DNA of 50,935 nt from Sphingopyxis sp. LC363 (GCF_000756385.1 NZ_JNFC01000025.1:1-50935); one strand, 5' to 3'. Shown: positions 10,131 through 19,308, numbered from the stretch's first letter. Notes: generated from the letters alone by a model not told the origin. Made by a program: numbers and translations.

Positions 10131-11678
10131 ATGATGAGCGAAAGCGCCGCCCAGCCCGCCGTTACCAGCCGCAGCGTCGCGCGCGGGCTCGGCACGACCG
10201 TGCTGGCCCGGCTCGGCGCGGTGGTCGAAATCGTCGCGCAGCCACTCTACGTCCTGATGTTCGGGCTCGCAGGTTACGGCCTCTACGCCGTGCTGTGGGC
10301 GGCGGTGAACCTGCTCGAGAATATCTTCGATCTCGGTATGACCAGCGCGATGCAGCGCACCGTCCCGCAATCGGCGAGCGGCGCCGACGCCGCGGCGGCG
10401 CTGCGCACGGCGATGGTCTTCGGCGTCGGGCCGTGCATCCTCGTCGCGGCGCTCGTCGCCGTCTTCGCCGCCGACCTCGCGCCGTTGCTCAACGTCGCGG
10501 CGAAGGACCGGGAGCTTGTCACCCCCGCGATCCGCATTTTCGTCTGGGCGCTGCCGCTCTGGGCCTTTGTCGAGATCGCGACCTCGGCATTGCGCGCACG
10601 CATGCTATTCGGTGCCGAGATACGCCTGCGGATCGTGTGGGAACAGGTGATGCGGCTGGTGTTCGCGGGGCTGTTCTTCGCGGGCGGCCTCGGCCTCAAG
10701 GGGCTGTTCATTGCGCACCTCTGTTCGCTTGGCATCACCGCGGCGCTCAGCATCCGGCTGCTCGCGCGCCACTACAGCTTCGCCGACCTGTGGCGCGGGC
10801 CGTGGGCGGGAGAGACCGCGCGCAACACCTTTTTGGCGGGCCTCTCGATCCTGCCATCGAACATCATCGCACGGCTGTTCGGCGACGCCCCGGCGCTGAT
10901 CCTCAACATGCTGCTTCCCGGTGCGGCGGGCGCCGCGGCCGCGGGCCTGTTCACGATCGCGCGCAAACTGTCGAGCGTCGTCCAGCTCGTCCGCATCGCC
11001 TTCACCTATGTGATGGCGCCGCTCGCCGCCAGCGCCGAGCGCGAGGACCGGCGCCAGGTCGCCGAGATCTATGCCTATGCGACGCGGCTGATCCTCGCGA
11101 TCGCGCTGCCGCTCGCTGCCGTGCTCGCGGCGGGCAGCGCATCGCTGCTCGGTCTGTTCGGGCACGGCGCGCAGGCGGCGCAAGCGGCGCTGGTGGTCCT
11201 GCTCTTCGCCCGCGCCGCCGAAGCGGTGCTCGGCATTTCGGCACCGGTGCTGCAAGTCGTCGCCGCCTTTCGGCACCAGCTCACCGCCAGCATCTTCGGC
11301 GTCGCCGTCGCGATCGGCGCGGGCTGGCTGATCGTCGGCCATCTCGACCCGCTGACGGGGGTGACGCTCGCGACCGCCCTCGGCCTCGTCGTGATGGCGG
11401 CGATCCCGATGGTGCAGCTGGCAATCACCGAAAAGCTTCACCCCTTCGACGCCCAATTTCCGGCGGTGGCACTGCGCGGCCTTGCGATCACCCTCGCAGC
11501 CGGCACCGCCGCGGTGCTCGCCGACCTTTTGCCCGACGCGCTTTCGCTGCCGCTGCTCGGGCTGATCGCCGCTGCGTCGATATGGGCAGCGCTACGCTTC
11601 GCCCTGCCGCTCGCCGATCGCATGTCGCTGGGCAAGACCGGCCGCAAGCTCCGGCTGTTCGAACCGGAAGCCGCATGA
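10131..11678 (+). CDS. polysaccharide/lipid flippase, MOP superfamily (Wzx-like)
   Basis: A 515-residue integral membrane protein with roughly 12-14 hydrophobic helices, starting about residue 20. The pattern [19 protein letters not shown] followed by [20 protein letters not shown] fits oligosaccharide flippases that move lipid-linked sugars across the inner membrane. AGGG precedes tandem ATGs at 10131 and 10134. It opens a five-gene plus-strand operon in which each following gene overlaps its neighbour (ATGA or TGATG). Its role is probably to export the product made by the downstream CDP-linked enzymes. The exact cargo is unknown. Confidence 0.82.
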   Translation: MMSESAAQPAVTSRSVARGLGTTVLARLGAVVEIVAQPLYVLMFGLAGYGLYAVLWAAVNLLENIFDLGMTSAMQRTVPQSASGADAAAALRTAMVFGVGPCILVAALVAVFAADLAPLLNVAAKDRELVTPAIRIFVWALPLWAFVEIATSALRARMLFGAEIRLRIVWEQVMRLVFAGLFFAGGLGLKGLFIAHLCSLGITAALSIRLLARHYSFADLWRGPWAGETARNTFLAGLSILPSNIIARLFGDAPALILNMLLPGAAGAAAAGLFTIARKLSSVVQLVRIAFTYVMAPLAASAEREDRRQVAEIYAYATRLILAIALPLAAVLAAGSASLLGLFGHGAQAAQAALVVLLFARAAEAVLGISAPVLQVVAAFRHQLTASIFGVAVAIGAGWLIVGHLDPLTGVTLATALGLVVMAAIPMVQLAITEKLHPFDAQFPAVALRGLAITLAAGTAAVLADLLPDALSLPLLGLIAAASIWAALRFALPLADRMSLGKTGRKLRLFEPEAA

Positions 11679-12385
11679 CCGGCACGCCATCCCTCCCCCG
11701 CGTCGCGATCTACGATCTCGACCGGACCGTGCTGCGCACGCCGACTTTCACGCTGTTCCTGCTGTGGGCGGCGTGGCGCGAGGCGCCTTGGCGCGTGCTG
11801 CTGCTGCCCGCGCTCGCCGCGCTGATGATCGGTCATGCGCTGCGCCTTTACGGGCGCGACCGGTTCAAGCCCGCCGCCATTCGCCTGATGCTGGGCAATA
11901 GCATCGCACCCGCGCGCGCCGAAACGCTCGCCGCCGCCTTCGCCGCGTGGCGCATTCCGCGCGACGTCCCGCCGGGCGCCGCCGCGTGCATCGCGCGCGA
12001 CCGGGCCGAGGGCTATCGGCTGCTGATGGCCACAGCCGCCCCCGAATTCTACGCCGGTGCGATCGCCGAGGCACTCGGCTTCGACGCCATCGTCGCCTCG
12101 CGCCACCGGCGCGACGATGCGGGCCACTGGCTGCCCCTGCTGGACGGGTCCAATTGTTACGGCCAAGAAAAGGCGCGGCGCGTCAGTGAATGGCTTGCCG
12201 CGAACGCCCCGGGCGGCACGGCGCATATTCGCGCCTATTCGGACCATCTCAGCGACGCCCCGACCTTTGCGCTGGCCGGTGAGGCGTGGCTGATCGGGCG
12301 CGGCGACAAATATGTCCGGCTGGCCGCGAAGCATGGCTGGCGCGCCGCCGATTTCGAGGACGCCGCGGTGGCCGAGCCCCATTGA
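11675..12385 (+). CDS. HAD-superfamily (subfamily IB) phosphatase
   Basis: 236 residues. VAIYDLDRTVLRTPTF gives the DxDxT nucleophile motif with D15-D17, and MATAAPEFYAGAIAEALGFD gives motif II. AYSDHLSDAPTF gives the SDxxxD acidic motif IV, and EKARRV may supply the lysine of motif III. HAD-IB enzymes include phosphoserine and phosphatidylglycerophosphate-type phosphatases. Its position between a flippase and two CDP-alcohol enzymes suggests removal of a phosphate from a phospho-intermediate of that pathway. The ATG overlaps the flippase stop (ATGA). Confidence 0.85.
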   Translation: MTGTPSLPRVAIYDLDRTVLRTPTFTLFLLWAAWREAPWRVLLLPALAALMIGHALRLYGRDRFKPAAIRLMLGNSIAPARAETLAAAFAAWRIPRDVPPGAAACIARDRAEGYRLLMATAAPEFYAGAIAEALGFDAIVASRHRRDDAGHWLPLLDGSNCYGQEKARRVSEWLAANAPGGTAHIRAYSDHLSDAPTFALAGEAWLIGRGDKYVRLAAKHGWRAADFEDAAVAEPH

Positions 12386-13524
12386 TGCGCATCCTGTTCC
12401 TCTTCATCGGCGAGCCGCATCATGTGTTCCATGCGCTGCCCATCGCGGCGGAGATGGCGGCCGCGGGGCAAGCCATCGACGTCGCCGTCGCGAGCGCGGA
12501 CCATCTGCGGATGGTCGAACAGGTCGCGCTTGCCTATCCGGGCTTCGCACCAAGCGTCACCCTGCTCGGCCAGAAGGGATTGGCCCGCTGGCTCCGCGAC
12601 AAGGGGTTCTTCCGCAATCCGCGCCTGCCCATGCTGCTCGATGCCCTGCCCTTTCTGCGGCAGTTCGATGCGATCGTCGTGCCCGAGCGCACGACCACGT
12701 CGATCCGGCATTTCCTGCGGCGGGGGACGCGGCTGATCTTTACGCCGCACGGGGCGGGCGACCGGGCGATTACCTTCGATCTGCGCGACCGATATTTCGA
12801 TTTTGCGCTCGTGGCCGGCGAAAAGAGCGAACGGCGGATGCTCGACGCCGGGACGATCCGGCCGGGTCGTTATGCGGTGAACGGCTATGTGAAGCTCGAT
12901 CTGATGCCGGGGTTGCAGGCGGCGCGCGAGCCATTGTTCGCCAATGGCCGGCAGACGGTCCTTTACGCCCCCCATTTCAAGCGCGAGCTGTCGTCGTGGG
13001 AGCGCTTCGGCCGTGACATCATCGCCTGGTTCGCGGGTCAGGATCGCTACAATCTCGTCGTCGCGCCGCATGTGCGCCTGTTCGCCGAAGCGAGCGACGC
13101 CGAGCGCGCGGCGGTAACGAAGCTGGCGGTGCCGGGCGAGATCCTGATCGACCTCGCGTCCGACCGCCTGTTCGACATGAGCTATACGAGCGGCACCGAC
13201 ATCTACCTCGGCGATGTCAGCAGCCAGGTTTACGAGTTTCTCGCCACGCCGCGCCCGTGCGTCTTCCTCAACGCGCATGAGGTCGATTGGACCGGCGATC
13301 CCGATTATCTCTTCTGGACGCTCGGCGACGTCGTGGACGATCTCGCTGACTTGCCCGGCGCGCTCGAACGGGCGCCCGCGCGCCATCCGCTTTATGCCGA
13401 TGCCCAGCGCGAAAGGCTGGCCGAATCGATCGGCGGCAATCCGGCGGGCGCGGCGCGGCGCGGCGCCGAAGCGATCCTCGGCTTTCTTGCAAAGAACGCC
13501 GGGCAGGATAAGAGCGGCGGATGA
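12385..13524 (+). CDS. CDP-glycerol glycerophosphotransferase-like protein
   Basis: A 379-residue cytosolic protein with a two-lobed GT-B look. FTPHGAGDRAITFD matches the PHG loop and DIYLGDVSSQVYEFL the D-SS-x-x-EF loop of TagB/TagF-type enzymes. Those enzymes transfer glycerol-phosphate or ribitol-phosphate from CDP-polyol to a lipid or polymer acceptor. It is shorter than TagF and lacks an obvious membrane helix. The start at 12385 shares a base with the HAD stop (TGATG). With the neighbouring CDP-alcohol phosphotransferase, it points to a phosphodiester-containing surface product; the donor is unknown. Confidence 0.72.
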   Translation: MRILFLFIGEPHHVFHALPIAAEMAAAGQAIDVAVASADHLRMVEQVALAYPGFAPSVTLLGQKGLARWLRDKGFFRNPRLPMLLDALPFLRQFDAIVVPERTTTSIRHFLRRGTRLIFTPHGAGDRAITFDLRDRYFDFALVAGEKSERRMLDAGTIRPGRYAVNGYVKLDLMPGLQAAREPLFANGRQTVLYAPHFKRELSSWERFGRDIIAWFAGQDRYNLVVAPHVRLFAEASDAERAAVTKLAVPGEILIDLASDRLFDMSYTSGTDIYLGDVSSQVYEFLATPRPCVFLNAHEVDWTGDPDYLFWTLGDVVDDLADLPGALERAPARHPLYADAQRERLAESIGGNPAGAARRGAEAILGFLAKNAGQDKSGG

Positions 13525-14618
13525 CCGACGCCAACCCTCTGCCCGCGCTGACCCCGATCGGCGAAAATTCGACGCCGCTGTGGGGCATGACCAATGCCGA
13601 ACGGCTGCGGCGGCTGGCGCGCGCGGAAGGCCTGCCCGAAACGTCGACGACGGCACGGCTTTACGTCAATCTCGACTATGTCTTCGATCCGGTGTGGCTC
13701 CGCCATATTCTGACGCTGCCCGGAACGGTGGTGATGGACGGCGGCGACCTCGTGATGGCGCATCTGACCGGCGGCATGACCCCGGCCGATATCGCGCAGC
13801 ATCGCGGCGCACTGACCGTCATCGACTATCGGGACAATCCGCAAATCTACAACCGTCAGCTCCGCAAGCTCGACTGCCCCTTCATCCAGCGGCTGACGCC
13901 CGAAACGCGGCGCGCGATCGAACGGAAAAGCTATTTCGGCGCATACAAGGGCGTCACCGACGCGCTGACCAAATATCTGTGGCCCGAGCTCGCTTTATGG
14001 CTGACGCGCGGCGCCGCGAGCATCGGCATGACCCCGAATATGGTCACCGCGATCGGCGCGGCGCTCTGTGTCTATGCGACATATCTCTTCGCTTACGGCC
14101 ATTATTGGGCGGGGATGCTCGCGGGCTTCATCTTCATGGTGCTCGACACCGTCGACGGAAAGCTCGCGCGCTGCACGATCACCTCGTCGAAATGGGGCAA
14201 TGTCGCCGATCACGGCGTCGACCTGATCCATCCGCCCTTCTGGTGGTATTTCTGGGGCGTAGGCCTCGGCACCTGGGGCCTCGCGCTTTCGACGCAGACC
14301 TTCACCTGGGTGATGATCGCGGTCGTCGCGGGCTATGTCCTCCAGCGCGTGATCGAGGGGTTGTTCATCAAGGACTTCGGCATGGACATCCATGTCTGGC
14401 AAAGGTTCGACAGCCAGTTCCGCCTGATCACCGCGCGGCGTAACCCCAATTTCGCGATCCTCTTTTTCGCAACGCTGGCCGGGCGCCCCGACATCGGCCT
14501 GATCGCACTGGCCTGGTGGACGGTGATCTCGCTGGTCGTCCATGCGGTGCGGCTGGCGCAGGCCTATGCCGTCAAGCGCTCGGGCCGCCCGATCGTCAGC
14601 TGGATGGAAGCAGCATGA
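13521..14618 (+). CDS. CDP-alcohol phosphotransferase with N-terminal extension
   Basis: 365 residues. The C-terminal ~210 residues form a membrane CDP-alcohol phosphatidyltransferase domain. Its signature D-x2-D-G-x2-A-R-x8-G-x3-D-x3-D is complete, from VLDTVDGKLAR through GNVADHGVD, with about six hydrophobic helices. The first ~150 residues (with LWGMTNAERLRRLA, YVFDPVWLRHIL and MDGGDLVMAHL) are soluble, resemble nothing I can name, and lack a nucleotidyltransferase GxGTRL motif. The fusion recalls bifunctional inositol-phosphate cytidylyltransferase/DIPP synthase, but here nucleotidyltransferases are encoded separately at 15031-16586. It overlaps the preceding stop by 4 bp. Confidence 0.85.
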   Translation: MTDANPLPALTPIGENSTPLWGMTNAERLRRLARAEGLPETSTTARLYVNLDYVFDPVWLRHILTLPGTVVMDGGDLVMAHLTGGMTPADIAQHRGALTVIDYRDNPQIYNRQLRKLDCPFIQRLTPETRRAIERKSYFGAYKGVTDALTKYLWPELALWLTRGAASIGMTPNMVTAIGAALCVYATYLFAYGHYWAGMLAGFIFMVLDTVDGKLARCTITSSKWGNVADHGVDLIHPPFWWYFWGVGLGTWGLALSTQTFTWVMIAVVAGYVLQRVIEGLFIKDFGMDIHVWQRFDSQFRLITARRNPNFAILFFATLAGRPDIGLIALAWWTVISLVVHAVRLAQAYAVKRSGRPIVSWMEAA

Positions 14619-15043
14619 ACGCAACGATCGAGAAATTCGGCCACCCCGCGACGCTGATCGCCGAATATGATCATTGGGTCGTGCTGCTCCGCCCCGCGCA
14701 GCCGACGCTTGGCGCATTGGTGCTGGCGGCAAAGTCCAACGCGACGGCGTTCGGCGACCTGCCTCCCGAAGCGCACGCCGAACTCAAGACCGCCACCGCC
14801 GCGATCGAGGCCGCGCTGAGCCACGCGGTCGGTTACGCGAAGATCAACTATCTGATGCTGATGATGGTCGACCCGCACGTCCATTTCCACGTCCTGCCGC
14901 GCTATGACGGCGAACGTTCGGGTGCGGGGCTGACGGTGGGGGACGCGGGCTGGCCCGGGCAACCCGACCTCGGACAAGCGATCAAGCTGGACGAAACGCA
15001 GATTGCCGCGCTCATCGGCTGGCTCAAACCCTATTTCGCGTAG
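14615..15043 (+). CDS. HIT-family hydrolase
   Basis: 142 residues. DPHVHFHVLPRYDGER contains the His-x-His-x-His histidine triad that gives nucleotidyl hydrolase or transferase activity. The N-terminal strand HWVVLLRPAQPTLGALVLAA is typical of the fold. Start ATG overlaps the phosphotransferase stop (ATGA). In an operon full of CDP-alcohol enzymes it may act on CDP-activated or dinucleotide intermediates, which is inference. Its final 13 bases overlap the 3' end of the minus-strand nucleotidyltransferase. Confidence 0.85.
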   Translation: MNATIEKFGHPATLIAEYDHWVVLLRPAQPTLGALVLAAKSNATAFGDLPPEAHAELKTATAAIEAALSHAVGYAKINYLMLMMVDPHVHFHVLPRYDGERSGAGLTVGDAGWPGQPDLGQAIKLDETQIAALIGWLKPYFA

Positions 15044-15795
15044 CGGCCTTCTTCGGCCCATTTCGCGGTGAGCGCGTCGGCGGCTTCGACGTCCTGCGGG
15101 AAGTCGACTTCCTGCCATTCGAGACCCTCGATCGACACGGTGCCGACTCGATTGCCCTTCGCGATGATGTCGATCGCACGCAGATACCAGCGTTCGACCC
15201 CGTCGGGGGTGCGCATCATCTGGTCGACCTGATTGCGAAAGATCGAGGGGCCGTCGCCGACGAAGGCGAGCATCCCGATCGACTCCGCATTGGTGTCGGG
15301 GGGCAGCAGCCTTTTGCCGATGTGGTGCAGGCGCCCCTCGGCGTCGCGATTCACCTTCATGTCGTCGTCGTCATAGTCGGGTTTGACGTCGACGGTGACG
15401 TTGATCGGCTCGTTCGCGCCTTCGATGAGCTTCGCGACGATCTGGTCCGAGACGATGGTGTCGCCGTTGAGGATGATGAAGTCGCGGTCCATCTCCTCGC
15501 GCGCGATCCAGCAGGTGCCGAGATTGTCGGCGACCTGAAAGAAGGGGTTGAACAGGGTACGGATGCGCGCACCGGTGTCGCGATAGAGCTGGAGCGCATG
15601 GTCCTCGACGCGCTCGGTGCGGAAGCCCGTCACGACGACGATGTCCTTGATCCCGTTCGCGACGAGCGCCGCGACCTGCCAGCTGATGAGGCTGCGGCCG
15701 TTGAACTCTATCAGGCATTTGGGAATGTCGCGCGTCAGCGGCAGCAGGCGCGAACCTTGCCCGGCCGACAGGATGATGGCTTTGTCGATGCTCAT
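15031..15795 (-). CDS. sugar/alcohol-phosphate nucleotidyltransferase
   Basis: 254 residues of the NTP-transferase fold. AIILSAGQGSRLLPLTRDIP followed by KCLIEFNGRSL is the GxGxRLxPLT...PK signature, and FIILNGDTIVSD gives the metal-binding aspartate. The size and the YDDDDMKVNRD region resemble small cytidylyltransferases for alcohol phosphates (LicC or inositol-1-phosphate type) more than glucose-1-phosphate enzymes. It may make the CDP-alcohol used by the convergent operon. The ATG overlaps the stop of the second nucleotidyltransferase (ATGA). Confidence 0.82.
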   Translation of the reverse strand: MSIDKAIILSAGQGSRLLPLTRDIPKCLIEFNGRSLISWQVAALVANGIKDIVVVTGFRTERVEDHALQLYRDTGARIRTLFNPFFQVADNLGTCWIAREEMDRDFIILNGDTIVSDQIVAKLIEGANEPINVTVDVKPDYDDDDMKVNRDAEGRLHHIGKRLLPPDTNAESIGMLAFVGDGPSIFRNQVDQMMRTPDGVERWYLRAIDIIAKGNRVGTVSIEGLEWQEVDFPQDVEAADALTAKWAEEGRYAK

Positions 15796-16586
15796 AGGGG
15801 CCGCCCTATAGCGTCTTGCCGCCGCGCGGCAAATATCGCTTCGATCAGTTCGATGTCGGCCGGCTTGTCCGCGTCGATGCACGCCTCGGGTTCGGACATC
15901 GGCACGACCCGTGCTTTGAGCCCAAAACGCAGCCCGGCGCGCGCGATCCCCTGCTGGATCGTGAACAGGCGAAGCAGCGCGCCGAGCAGCAGCCAGGGGC
16001 CGAAAGCGGCGACGATCTTGAGTCCCTTCTTGCGGTCGCGCTCGATCCGCCCCCAAAAATCGAGCAAGGGCAGCACGCGGCGACCACGCAGGCGGAACAT
16101 GTTCGCGCCCGACCACCAGCCGCCGCGGAATTTCAGCCAGGTGCGCTTCGACTGCGGATAGCGTGCGAGCAGCACCTCACGCTCGACCATCGCCACTGCA
16201 ACATCGCTTTCCTCGGCATCACGGAGAAACTCGGCGATCATCGTTGGCGTGAGCAAAACATTGTCGGCGGTGGTGACGAGCAGCGGATCATCGCCTGGCG
16301 GCAATGCGGCGGCAAGCGAGCTGCTGATCCCCTGCCCCGAATCGGCGAAATGCAGGTCGGCGAAATCCGCAAGGTCCGGCTCGGCGGCCAGTTCGGCGCT
16401 ATTCTGGGCCAAGATCGTGATCGGCCCGACGAACGGCGAGTTCCGGAGCGCGTCCACGACATGGACGAGCATCGGCCGGCCCGCGATCGACAGCAGCGCC
16501 TTGGTCGACACGCCGCTTCCCGAAAGCAACGGGTCGGGGCCGGGACGGCTGCCCGCGAGAACGATTGCGGGGATCGGCGCGCTCAC
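15792..16586 (-). CDS. MobA-like nucleotidyltransferase family protein
   Basis: 264 residues. It begins PAIVLAGSRPGPDPLL then STKALLSIAGRPMLVHVVDA, a nucleotidyltransferase nucleotide-binding start in which the usual GxG-R loop is altered. LLVTTADNVLLTP holds a DxN-like acidic metal site. It is probably an activating enzyme for a small phosphate, paired with the gene downstream. Residues ~195-215 (WLLLGALLRLFTIQQGIA) are hydrophobic, hinting at membrane contact. The start is GTG (16586), overlapping the hydrolase stop as GTGA. Confidence 0.72.
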   Translation of the reverse strand: MSAPIPAIVLAGSRPGPDPLLSGSGVSTKALLSIAGRPMLVHVVDALRNSPFVGPITILAQNSAELAAEPDLADFADLHFADSGQGISSSLAAALPPGDDPLLVTTADNVLLTPTMIAEFLRDAEESDVAVAMVEREVLLARYPQSKRTWLKFRGGWWSGANMFRLRGRRVLPLLDFWGRIERDRKKGLKIVAAFGPWLLLGALLRLFTIQQGIARAGLRFGLKARVVPMSEPEACIDADKPADIELIEAIFAARRQDAIGRPL

Positions 16587-17509
16587 TGCGCGGCCTCTGC
16601 CGCCGGCGCGATGCGGCGGCCCGTCACGCCGCGCAGGAAATCGGTGGCTTCGTCGAGCACCGGCCCGCGGCTCCTGAACGGCACGGCGAGCGCCATGACG
16701 ATGCCGGTATGCCCCATCCCGGGATAGATGCGCAAAGTCGCCGAACCGCCAGCGCGTTCGATCGCAGCGGCAAGGTTCTGGCTGTTGCGCGGGCGCACTA
16801 TATCATCCTCATCACCGGTCGCGAGCCACAAAGGCGGCGCGTCGCCGCGGGCGAAGTGAATCGGCTGCGTCTTCTCGATCGGCTTGACCTTTCCCATCGC
16901 CCTGTCACCGCGGCCGCCCTTTTCGAGCGGCAGGAAATCATAGGGCCCGGCAAGGCCCGCAACGCCGCGGATGATCGACGGGTCGCTCTTCGCGGCGCGC
17001 AGCCACGCCGGATCGAGCGCGAGCATCACGGCATTATAGGCCCCCGCCGAATGGCCCATCAGCGCGATCCGCTCGGGATCGCCGCCAAGCTTGGCGATAT
17101 GTTCATGCGTCCACGCGACCGCCGCCGCGCTGTCCTCGATAAAGTCGGGCCAATGCGCCTTGGGCACCAGCCGGTAATCGGGGGTCACCACGACAAAGCC
17201 CTGCCGCGCCAATGCCCGCCCGGCGAAGCCATAGCTGCCGCGCTCGCCGCTGTCCCAGCCGCCGCCGTAGAAGAAAACGACCACGGGGAACCGGTCGCCC
17301 TCCTTGAGGCTTTCGGGAGCCCAGATGTCGAGCGACTGGCGGGGTCCGCTGCCATAGGGTTGGTCGGCGAGCAAAAGCCGCGCGCCGTCGCCCTGTCCGA
17401 GCAGCCGGTCCGCCATGTTGAGCGACTTCGCGCCGCCCGCGACGATCATCTTGGCGCCGCCGCCGAACAGCAGCACGAGCAGCAGGACCACGAAGAGAAT
17501 CTTGATCAA
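16583..17509 (-). CDS. alpha/beta-hydrolase (carboxylesterase type) with N-terminal membrane anchor
   Basis: 308 residues. The N-terminus IKILFVVLLLVLLFGGGAK is a single hydrophobic anchor. VVFFYGGGWDSG is an oxyanion-hole HGGG-like motif, with Tyr replacing His. LMGHSAGAYNAV has the nucleophile serine, ATGDEDDIV the acid and YPGMGHTG the histidine. The start is TTG at 17509, supported by AGAGGA 7 nt upstream. It resembles BD-FAE/esterase-lipase proteins. It heads a three-gene operon with two nucleotidyltransferases, so it may hydrolyse an ester in the same pathway. Confidence 0.83.
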   Translation of the reverse strand: MIKILFVVLLLVLLFGGGAKMIVAGGAKSLNMADRLLGQGDGARLLLADQPYGSGPRQSLDIWAPESLKEGDRFPVVVFFYGGGWDSGERGSYGFAGRALARQGFVVVTPDYRLVPKAHWPDFIEDSAAAVAWTHEHIAKLGGDPERIALMGHSAGAYNAVMLALDPAWLRAAKSDPSIIRGVAGLAGPYDFLPLEKGGRGDRAMGKVKPIEKTQPIHFARGDAPPLWLATGDEDDIVRPRNSQNLAAAIERAGGSATLRIYPGMGHTGIVMALAVPFRSRGPVLDEATDFLRGVTGRRIAPAAEAAQ

Positions 17510-17629
17510 TCGCTGTCCTCTGGAAACCGGCGCGTCATCTTTGGCGCCCTACAGGGCAGCGGAGCGGCGAACAAGCCAGCGGCGCGATAGGCACGCGACC
17601 TTTTCCGCCCTCGCGCGTAGGAAAGTGCG

Positions 17630-18463
17630 ATGACGACAGGAAACTTCACCCGCCCGGCTCTTGTCTGCAACAGCCAGAGCGGCAGTCATGATGACGCCGT
17701 CCTGGCCGAGATCGTCGAAAGCTGCCGCGCTGCGGGCGCACCGCTCGTCGCCGTCTTTGCGCTGCCCGACGACGAGATTCCCGATGCGGGCGAACTCGTC
17801 CGGCAAGGCATCGACCTGCTGCTCGTCTGGACCGGCGACGGGACGATCAACGCTGCGGCGACCGGGGCCGCAGGCTGGGATGGCGCTATCCTGCCGCTTC
17901 CCGGCGGGACGCTCAACCTTCTGTCGAAGAAACTGCACGGCGACCGGCCAGTGACCGAAATCCTGACGGACGCACTGCAGGGCAAGGCGCGGCGGCAACC
18001 GGTCCCCATGATCCGGTCCGATGACGGCGACGCCTTTATCACGATCGTCGCCGGCCCCGCGACGCAATGGGCCGAAGTGCGCGAAACGATGCGGCAGGAC
18101 GGGTTGATCGAAGCAAGCCGGTCGGCGCCCGACGCGCTCGACGCGATGATCAACGCCCCGGGGGTTGCAGTGGCTGGACACGGCCGGACCTATCCGGCGA
18201 TCATCCTTACCCCGACAGCGCAGGGCATCCGCGCCGACGGCATATTGACCGAGGGCACCGCCGACGTGCTGCGTCATGGCTTGGCCTGGCTCGGCGGCGA
18301 TTTTCGCGACGGGCCGAGCGAGGCAATCATCAGCGGCGAAACGATCATCCTTGAAAGCGGTGTGCCGATCAGCCTCGAATATGACGGCGAGCTCGGCGAA
18401 ACGCCCTCTCCCGCGCGCTTCGGGCTCGCCGCGAGCGCGGTGGACTTCGTCGCGACGGCATGA
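17630..18463 (+). CDS. diacylglycerol kinase catalytic-domain (LCB5-type) protein
   Basis: 277 residues. LVCNSQSGSHDD at the N-terminus, LLLVWTGDGTINAAATGAAG (GGDGT-type nucleotide loop, here TGDGT) and LPLPGGTLNLLSKKL are the hallmarks of the lipid-kinase fold. It probably phosphorylates a lipid hydroxyl, such as diacylglycerol or a sphingoid base; sphingomonads make sphingolipids, so the latter is worth considering. It is soluble and slightly short for the family. The metallophosphoesterase ATG overlaps its stop, so the two are coupled. It is divergent from the hydrolase operon across a 120-bp promoter region. Confidence 0.82.
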   Translation: MTTGNFTRPALVCNSQSGSHDDAVLAEIVESCRAAGAPLVAVFALPDDEIPDAGELVRQGIDLLLVWTGDGTINAAATGAAGWDGAILPLPGGTLNLLSKKLHGDRPVTEILTDALQGKARRQPVPMIRSDDGDAFITIVAGPATQWAEVRETMRQDGLIEASRSAPDALDAMINAPGVAVAGHGRTYPAIILTPTAQGIRADGILTEGTADVLRHGLAWLGGDFRDGPSEAIISGETIILESGVPISLEYDGELGETPSPARFGLAASAVDFVATA

Positions 18464-19308
18464 CCCGGCTCTTCCATATCAGCGACCTGCATTTCGGGCT
18501 CGAAGACCAGGCCGCACTCGCCTGGTTCGCCGATTGCGTGCGGCACGAAGGCCCCGATGCGGTGTTGATCACCGGCGACCTCACGATGCGCGCGCGCAGC
18601 CGCGAATTCGCCGCGGCCTGCGACTGGATCGGCGCGCTCGACGTGCCGGTGACGGTCGAAGTCGGCAATCACGACCTGCCCTATTTCAACCCCGTCGAAC
18701 GCTTCTTCTTCCCATATCGCCGCATTCGCGGGATCGAGCGGCTGGTCGAGCGTGAACTCGACCTTCCCGGTGTCGCCGTGGTGCCGTTGAAGACGACCGC
18801 GCGCGCCCAATGGCGGCTCGACTGGTCGAAGGGATGGGTGACCGACAAGGCGCTCGAAAAGACGCTCGCTGCCATCGAGACGCTGCCGCGCGGCACGACG
18901 GTGCTGGTCACCGCCCATCACCCGCTGGTCGAGGCCGGCACGAAGGGCCGCGCACTGACCCGCGGCGGCGAGCGCGCGCTCGCGGCCCTGGCGAAGCGCG
19001 GCGTGGCGGCTGTGCTGACCGGGCATGTTCACGATGCCTTCGACCTGAAAAAGACGACCGCTGCGGGTCCGATCCGCATGATCGGAGCGGGCACGCTGTC
19101 GCGGCGGATCCGATCGACCCCTCCTAGTTTCAACGACCTGACCGTCGAAGGCGCTTCAATCGACGTCCGCGTGCGCAATCTCGAGCATGTCCCGACCTGT
19201 GACATGCAGATCGGCGACGTGCCGCCCGACGCGCTGCCGCCGCGCGAACCCGGCGAACCGGTAGCCCCCGTCGCGGCGGTGCCGCCGGTCGATCCGCCAG
19301 TGCATTGA
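18460..19308 (+). CDS. calcineurin-like metallophosphoesterase
   Basis: 282 residues. LFHISDLHFG (D-x-H), ITGDLTMRAR (GD), VEVGNHDLPYFN (GNHD), VTAHHPLVEAG (H) and LTGHVHDAFD (GHxH) give the complete dimetal phosphoesterase set. No signal peptide, so cytoplasmic. It is translationally coupled (ATGA) to the lipid-kinase-like gene, suggesting opposed or sequential phosphorylation steps on one substrate. The C-terminal ~40 residues (PPDALPPREPGEPVAPV) are proline-rich and probably disordered. Confidence 0.88.
   Translation: MTRLFHISDLHFGLEDQAALAWFADCVRHEGPDAVLITGDLTMRARSREFAAACDWIGALDVPVTVEVGNHDLPYFNPVERFFFPYRRIRGIERLVERELDLPGVAVVPLKTTARAQWRLDWSKGWVTDKALEKTLAAIETLPRGTTVLVTAHHPLVEAGTKGRALTRGGERALAALAKRGVAAVLTGHVHDAFDLKKTTAAGPIRMIGAGTLSRRIRSTPPSFNDLTVEGASIDVRVRNLEHVPTCDMQIGDVPPDALPPREPGEPVAPVAAVPPVDPPVH

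Noticed and set aside
10295..11674. Upstream extension of the HAD phosphatase frame through the flippase gene
   Set aside because: Out-of-frame reading of the flippase, Arg-rich; the true start overlaps the flippase stop at 11675.
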